Source of the DNA: Gemmatimonadota bacterium
GTDB lineage: Bacteria > Gemmatimonadota > Gemmatimonadetes > Palauibacterales > Palauibacteraceae
NCBI GenBank assembly: GCA_029288095.1
Contig: JARFPW010000016.1
Location: 1-8,314, forward strand
DNA: 8,314 nt
Reading direction: 5' to 3'
The notes under the pieces are model-generated. The model was given only the letters and a program-made list of their open reading frames with translations, ran no database searches and was not told the origin of the DNA. This document shows, piece after piece, positions 6,020 to 8,314 of this stretch. The position numbers were made by a program, and so were the translations under genes. Within the stretch, counting starts at the first letter, position 1, and the number at the start of each line of letters is the position of its first letter.

Positions 6020-7030
6020 ATGGCTGACGTCGGGCTCAAAGATCTTCTCCAAGCGGGTGTGCACTTCGGACACCAAACGCACCGGTGGAATCCGAAGATG
6101 CGCAAGTACATCTTCGCCGAGCGCGGTGGGATCTATCTCATCGACCTCAAGAAGACACTGCGCGAGTTGAATCGAGCCAGGGAGCTCGTCCACGAAGTCG
6201 TACGCGGTGGCGGTGGTGTTCTATTCGTGTGCACGAAGGCCCAGGTAGCGGACATCGTTCGGGCAGAGGCCGAACGATCCGGATCCTACTACGTGACGGA
6301 ACGGTGGCTGGGCGGGATGCTGACGAATTTCCAGACCATCAAGAAGAACATCCGGAGGCTCAAGGAGCTCGAACGCGGCATGGAAGAAGGAGCCTTCGAG
6401 TTCTATACCAAGAAGGAACAGCTCCTGATGGATAGGGAGCGCACGAAGCTCGACAGGTATCTCTCGGGCATCAAGGACATGAATCGTCTTCCTGGTCTGG
6501 TATACGTCGTCGATGCGCGGAAAGAAGAGATCGCGGTTCGCGAAGCCAATCGACTGGGAATCCCAGTGGTTGCCATAGCGGATACGAACGCGGATCCCGA
6601 CCACCTGACGATCCCGATCGCCGGCAATGACGACGCGATTCGTTCGGTGTCCCTTATCACCAAGGTCATTGCGGACGAGATCGAGACGGCTCGGACTGAG
6701 CGTGCTGAACTGTCCGACGGGGACAGCGAGGCGGACGCCTATACGTACTCGACCGACGTCGGCGAGTCGGAGGCGGCGGCAGGATCGCGCAAGAAGCGCC
6801 CGAAGCGTCGTCCGCGGCCGGAGCTGATCGCGCGTCGACGTCACGCCACGGACCCGGAAGCTGGCGAGCCCGCCGCGGCACCGGAAGCCGATCCGGGCGA
6901 AGTTCAGGAGGCGGCGGAGACGCCTGAGACCACGGCCGAGGCATCGGATGAGCAAGCCGCCGTAGCGGCCGGGAACGAAGGTGGAGGCGTGGAGGCAGAT
7001 GCGGACCGAGGAGATGGCGGCTCGGACTGA
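6020..7030 (+). CDS. rpsB: 30S ribosomal protein S2 with long charged C-terminal extension
   Basis: This small-subunit protein sits on the back of the 30S and is needed for S1 binding. The product is 336 residues against the usual 230-260. The core (about 1-230) is complete: LLQAGVHFGHQTHRWNPKM, YLIDLKKTL, the coiled-coil region LTNFQTIKKNIRRLKELE, FYTKKEQLLMDRERTKLDRY, and the conserved end IPVVAIADTNADPDHLTIPI with GNDDAIRSV. After about residue 231 comes a low-complexity tail of about 105 residues. It has an acidic stretch, a strongly basic patch (257-274, RKKRPKRRPRP then ARRR) and a final Ala/Glu/Gly-rich acidic segment, probably disordered. The frame is continuous with no sign of a frameshift. 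The ribosome-binding site is a modest GGAAA before ATG 6020. The gene is the last before the terminator at 7045-7072. Confidence 0.97.
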   Translation: MADVGLKDLLQAGVHFGHQTHRWNPKMRKYIFAERGGIYLIDLKKTLRELNRARELVHEVVRGGGGVLFVCTKAQVADIVRAEAERSGSYYVTERWLGGMLTNFQTIKKNIRRLKELERGMEEGAFEFYTKKEQLLMDRERTKLDRYLSGIKDMNRLPGLVYVVDARKEEIAVREANRLGIPVVAIADTNADPDHLTIPIAGNDDAIRSVSLITKVIADEIETARTERAELSDGDSEADAYTYSTDVGESEAAAGSRKKRPKRRPRPELIARRRHATDPEAGEPAAAPEADPGEVQEAAETPETTAEASDEQAAVAAGNEGGGVEADADRGDGGSD

Positions 7031-7044
7031 GCACACTCGACGGT

Positions 7045-7072
7045 GGGCCACCTCGGGGTGGCCCTTTTTTTT
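7045..7072 (+). terminator. Rho-independent terminator between rpsB and tsf
   Basis: GGGCCACC (7045-7052) pairs perfectly with GGTGGCCC (7057-7064) around the tetraloop TCGG, followed at once by eight T residues (7065-7072). It begins 14 bases after the rpsB stop. It should end most transcripts from the rplM-rpsI-rpsB operon, leaving tsf to read-through or to a promoter I cannot identify in the 65 bases that remain. Confidence 0.9.
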
Positions 7073-7086
7073 GGGCGTTAGTTGAA

Positions 7087-7110
7087 GGAGGAGGGCCCGA
7101 CGTGTCCTCC
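7087..7110 (+). promoter_or_regulatory. Strong Shine-Dalgarno with possible occluding hairpin ahead of tsf
   Basis: GGAGGA (7087-7092) is a near-perfect Shine-Dalgarno, about 10 bases before a GTG (7102) that is in frame with tsf. Just downstream TCCTCC (7105-7110) is its exact complement, giving a 6-base stem with a 12-base loop that contains the GTG. The stem could hide the ribosome-binding site, or it may be chance purine/pyrimidine complementarity. If the downstream ATG 7138 is the true start, the AAGGAAG next to it would serve as its own site. Confidence 0.35.
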
Positions 7111-7137
7111 GATGGGAAGAAAGAGAGAAGGAAGAGA

Positions 7138-8314
7138 ATGTCGACGATTACAGCGAAATCGGTGAAGTCCTTGCGGGACCGTACGGGTGCCGGAATGATG
7201 GATTGCAAGAAGGCACTGCTTGAGGTCAGCGGTGACGAGGAGATGGCCATCGACCTGCTCCGCAAATGGGGAGCCGCGAAGGCCGCGACGCGGGCCGAGC
7301 GGGAAACCCGTGAGGGTACGGTCGCCGTAGCTTCGGGGGATGCCGGAATCGGCATGGTCGCTGTATCCAGCGAGACCGACTTCGTTGCGCGCAACGAAGA
7401 GTTTCAGGATTTTTCGGCGCGGCTGGCAGCTGCCGTGGCCGCGTCCGACCTGCCCGAGGGCACCTCGGTTGGCGGCGACGACCTGCTGGAGCGGGAAGCC
7501 TTCCGGGCGTTCGGCTCCGAGCTGGCGGACCTGCGAACGAAGATTGGCGAGAACATCAGTGTCCATCGGGTGGTTCGTCTGACGCCCGCTGAGGGAGCAA
7601 GCGTTGCCTCGTACGTCCACTTTGGAGGCAGGATCGGCGTGCTCGTCGAGTTGTCGGGTGCGAGTGGGCATGAAGGCGCAGCTCGGGACGTTGCCATGCA
7701 TGTGGCAGCTGCGAATCCGGTGGGCGTGTCTCCTGACGACATTCCGGCTGCCGAGCGTGAGCGCGAACGCCAGGTGCTGATCGAGCAGGCGAAACAGGAA
7801 GGGAAGCCGGAGGCTATCGTCGAGAAGATCGTCGAAGGGCGAATGCGCAAGTTCTATGAGCAGAGTTCACTACTTCTCCAGGCCTTCGTTAAAGATGCCG
7901 ACGTCTCGGTCGAGCTGTCCGACAATCGCGAGTATCTCTACAACATCCCACCCGGTCACTACTACTGGGAGGTCGCGGCCCCGGACTGTGACTGGAGCGT
8001 GGACCTGGTGGCGATCGAGTTGGGTCCCGACCCGGATGCCACGCCCCTTCCGCGTATCCCGGTCCCCAAGCTCTTCGGCGACGAGTGGCGGCGCGGCGCG
8101 TTCGAGAACGAGGACTTCCTGAGTGCGGCGCAGGCCCGCAAGGCGCTGTTGGACACGGGCCTCACGGTGGGCGAATGCACCGAGCAGGAGCAGTGGCCGG
8201 TCGCGGCCGGTCGTGTCTGGGGTCAGGATCCGCAGCCTGGCACCCTGCTCGACGCGGGCTCGCCTGTCGACGTGTTCATCGTGAGCGACTGCGACATCGT
8301 CCTGGGTGACCGCC
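7138..8314 (+). CDS. tsf: Elongation factor Ts lacking its C-terminal module, continued in frame into a PASTA-containing segment (partial)
   Basis: EF-Ts recycles EF-Tu by exchanging GDP for GTP. Residues 1-260 are a normal EF-Ts. They include the N-terminal UBA-like domain (VKSLRDRTGAGMMDCKKAL), the TDFVARNEEF motif (80-89) that dislodges magnesium from EF-Tu, the KIGENISVHR segment, VHFGGRIGVLV, the AMHVAAANP core, and the late MRKFYEQSSLLLQAFVKDADVSVEL. The family then normally adds a C-terminal module of about 25 residues (typically ending FxRFxVGE-like), which contacts EF-Tu. Here it is absent, and from residue 261 the frame continues as an unrelated segment to the window edge with no stop. 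ATG 7138 matches the family's N-terminus; GTG 7102 is in frame with a better ribosome-binding site and would add 12 basic residues. Identity of the EF-Ts part is secure. Whether the continuation exists in one organism is doubtful. Confidence 0.9.
   Translation, partial: MSTITAKSVKSLRDRTGAGMMDCKKALLEVSGDEEMAIDLLRKWGAAKAATRAERETREGTVAVASGDAGIGMVAVSSETDFVARNEEFQDFSARLAAAVAASDLPEGTSVGGDDLLEREAFRAFGSELADLRTKIGENISVHRVVRLTPAEGASVASYVHFGGRIGVLVELSGASGHEGAARDVAMHVAAANPVGVSPDDIPAAERERERQVLIEQAKQEGKPEAIVEKIVEGRMRKFYEQSSLLLQAFVKDADVSVELSDNREYLYNIPPGHYYWEVAAPDCDWSVDLVAIELGPDPDATPLPRIPVPKLFGDEWRRGAFENEDFLSAAQARKALLDTGLTVGECTEQEQWPVAAGRVWGQDPQPGTLLDAGSPVDVFIVSDCDIVLGDR
7918..8314 (+). other. Secreted-type segment with a PASTA domain, fused downstream of EF-Ts
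   Basis: These 132 codons, in the same frame as tsf, do not belong to EF-Ts. The first part (residues 261-296) reads NREYLYNIPPGHYYWEV then APDCDWSVDLVAIEL, resembling a beta-sandwich from an exported protein. A PASTA-like domain spans about 307-384. It begins at IPVPKLFG, continues through SAAQARKALLDTGLTVGE and VWGQDPQPGTLLDAGSPVDV, and ends in FIVSD. PASTA domains are extracellular and bind muropeptides or occur in secreted repeats. Three cysteines (C284, C347, C385) also suit an exported protein. No signal peptide or start codon with a ribosome-binding site precedes this segment, so it looks like the interior of a longer gene. The rest lies beyond the window. Confidence 0.75.

Noticed and set aside
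6221..7394. Minus-strand frames opposite rpsB and the start of tsf
   Set aside because: They are antisense to clear ribosomal protein and EF-Ts coding sequence and have Arg/Pro/Ser-rich, non-conserved products.
7856..8122. Plus-strand frame overlapping the tsf/PASTA region, checked as a frameshifted EF-Ts C-terminus
   Set aside because: Its product is Ser/Arg/Thr-rich with no match to the EF-Ts C-terminal module, so a simple frameshift does not explain the missing end.

Overview
The window is GC-rich bacterial chromosome, densely packed with genes. It carries core housekeeping functions: folate or pterin synthesis, an RNA-ligase-like phosphodiesterase, signal peptidase, a sigma-70 family factor, and ribosomal proteins L13, S9 and S2 with elongation factor Ts. 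No gap between genes exceeds about 180 bases, and I see no tRNA, rRNA, CRISPR array or insertion sequence. The order rplM-rpsI-rpsB-tsf, the high GC content, the long acidic tail on S2 and a compact sigma factor without region 1.1 lead me weakly to a Gemmatimonadota-like or similar uncultured lineage. That assignment is inference only.

Layout. On the minus strand, a PTPS/QueD-family gene (1266-1757) is followed by pabB (about 1290 down to 1, cut by the window edge); the pair looks like a small operon. A divergent gap of about 146 bases follows. On the plus strand come thpR (1904-2494), a membrane-anchored protein of unknown function (2532-3170), lepB (3308-4075) and a compact primary-like sigma factor (4109-4954). 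A leader region with a promoter-like sequence (4984-5010) and a strong hairpin (5070-5098) precedes rplM (5122-5550), rpsI (5588-5983, TTG start) and rpsB (6020-7030, with a tail of about 105 residues). A textbook intrinsic terminator (7045-7072) separates rpsB from tsf.

The most unusual object is the last reading frame (7138 to beyond 8314). Its first 260 codons are a normal EF-Ts that stops just before the family's C-terminal module. The frame then continues without a stop into a secreted-looking segment that contains a PASTA domain. Third-position GC rises from about 72% to about 86% at the switch (hand count). This is either a very strange fusion or, more probably, a chimeric join in the assembly near base 7900-7920.

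The minus-strand pair may work together in folate synthesis. The PTPS protein has a CExxHGH motif (both Cys and Glu), the signature linked to PTPS enzymes that can replace dihydroneopterin aldolase, and pabB makes the precursor of the pABA half of folate. The L13-S9-S2 block is a translation operon with probable leader regulation.
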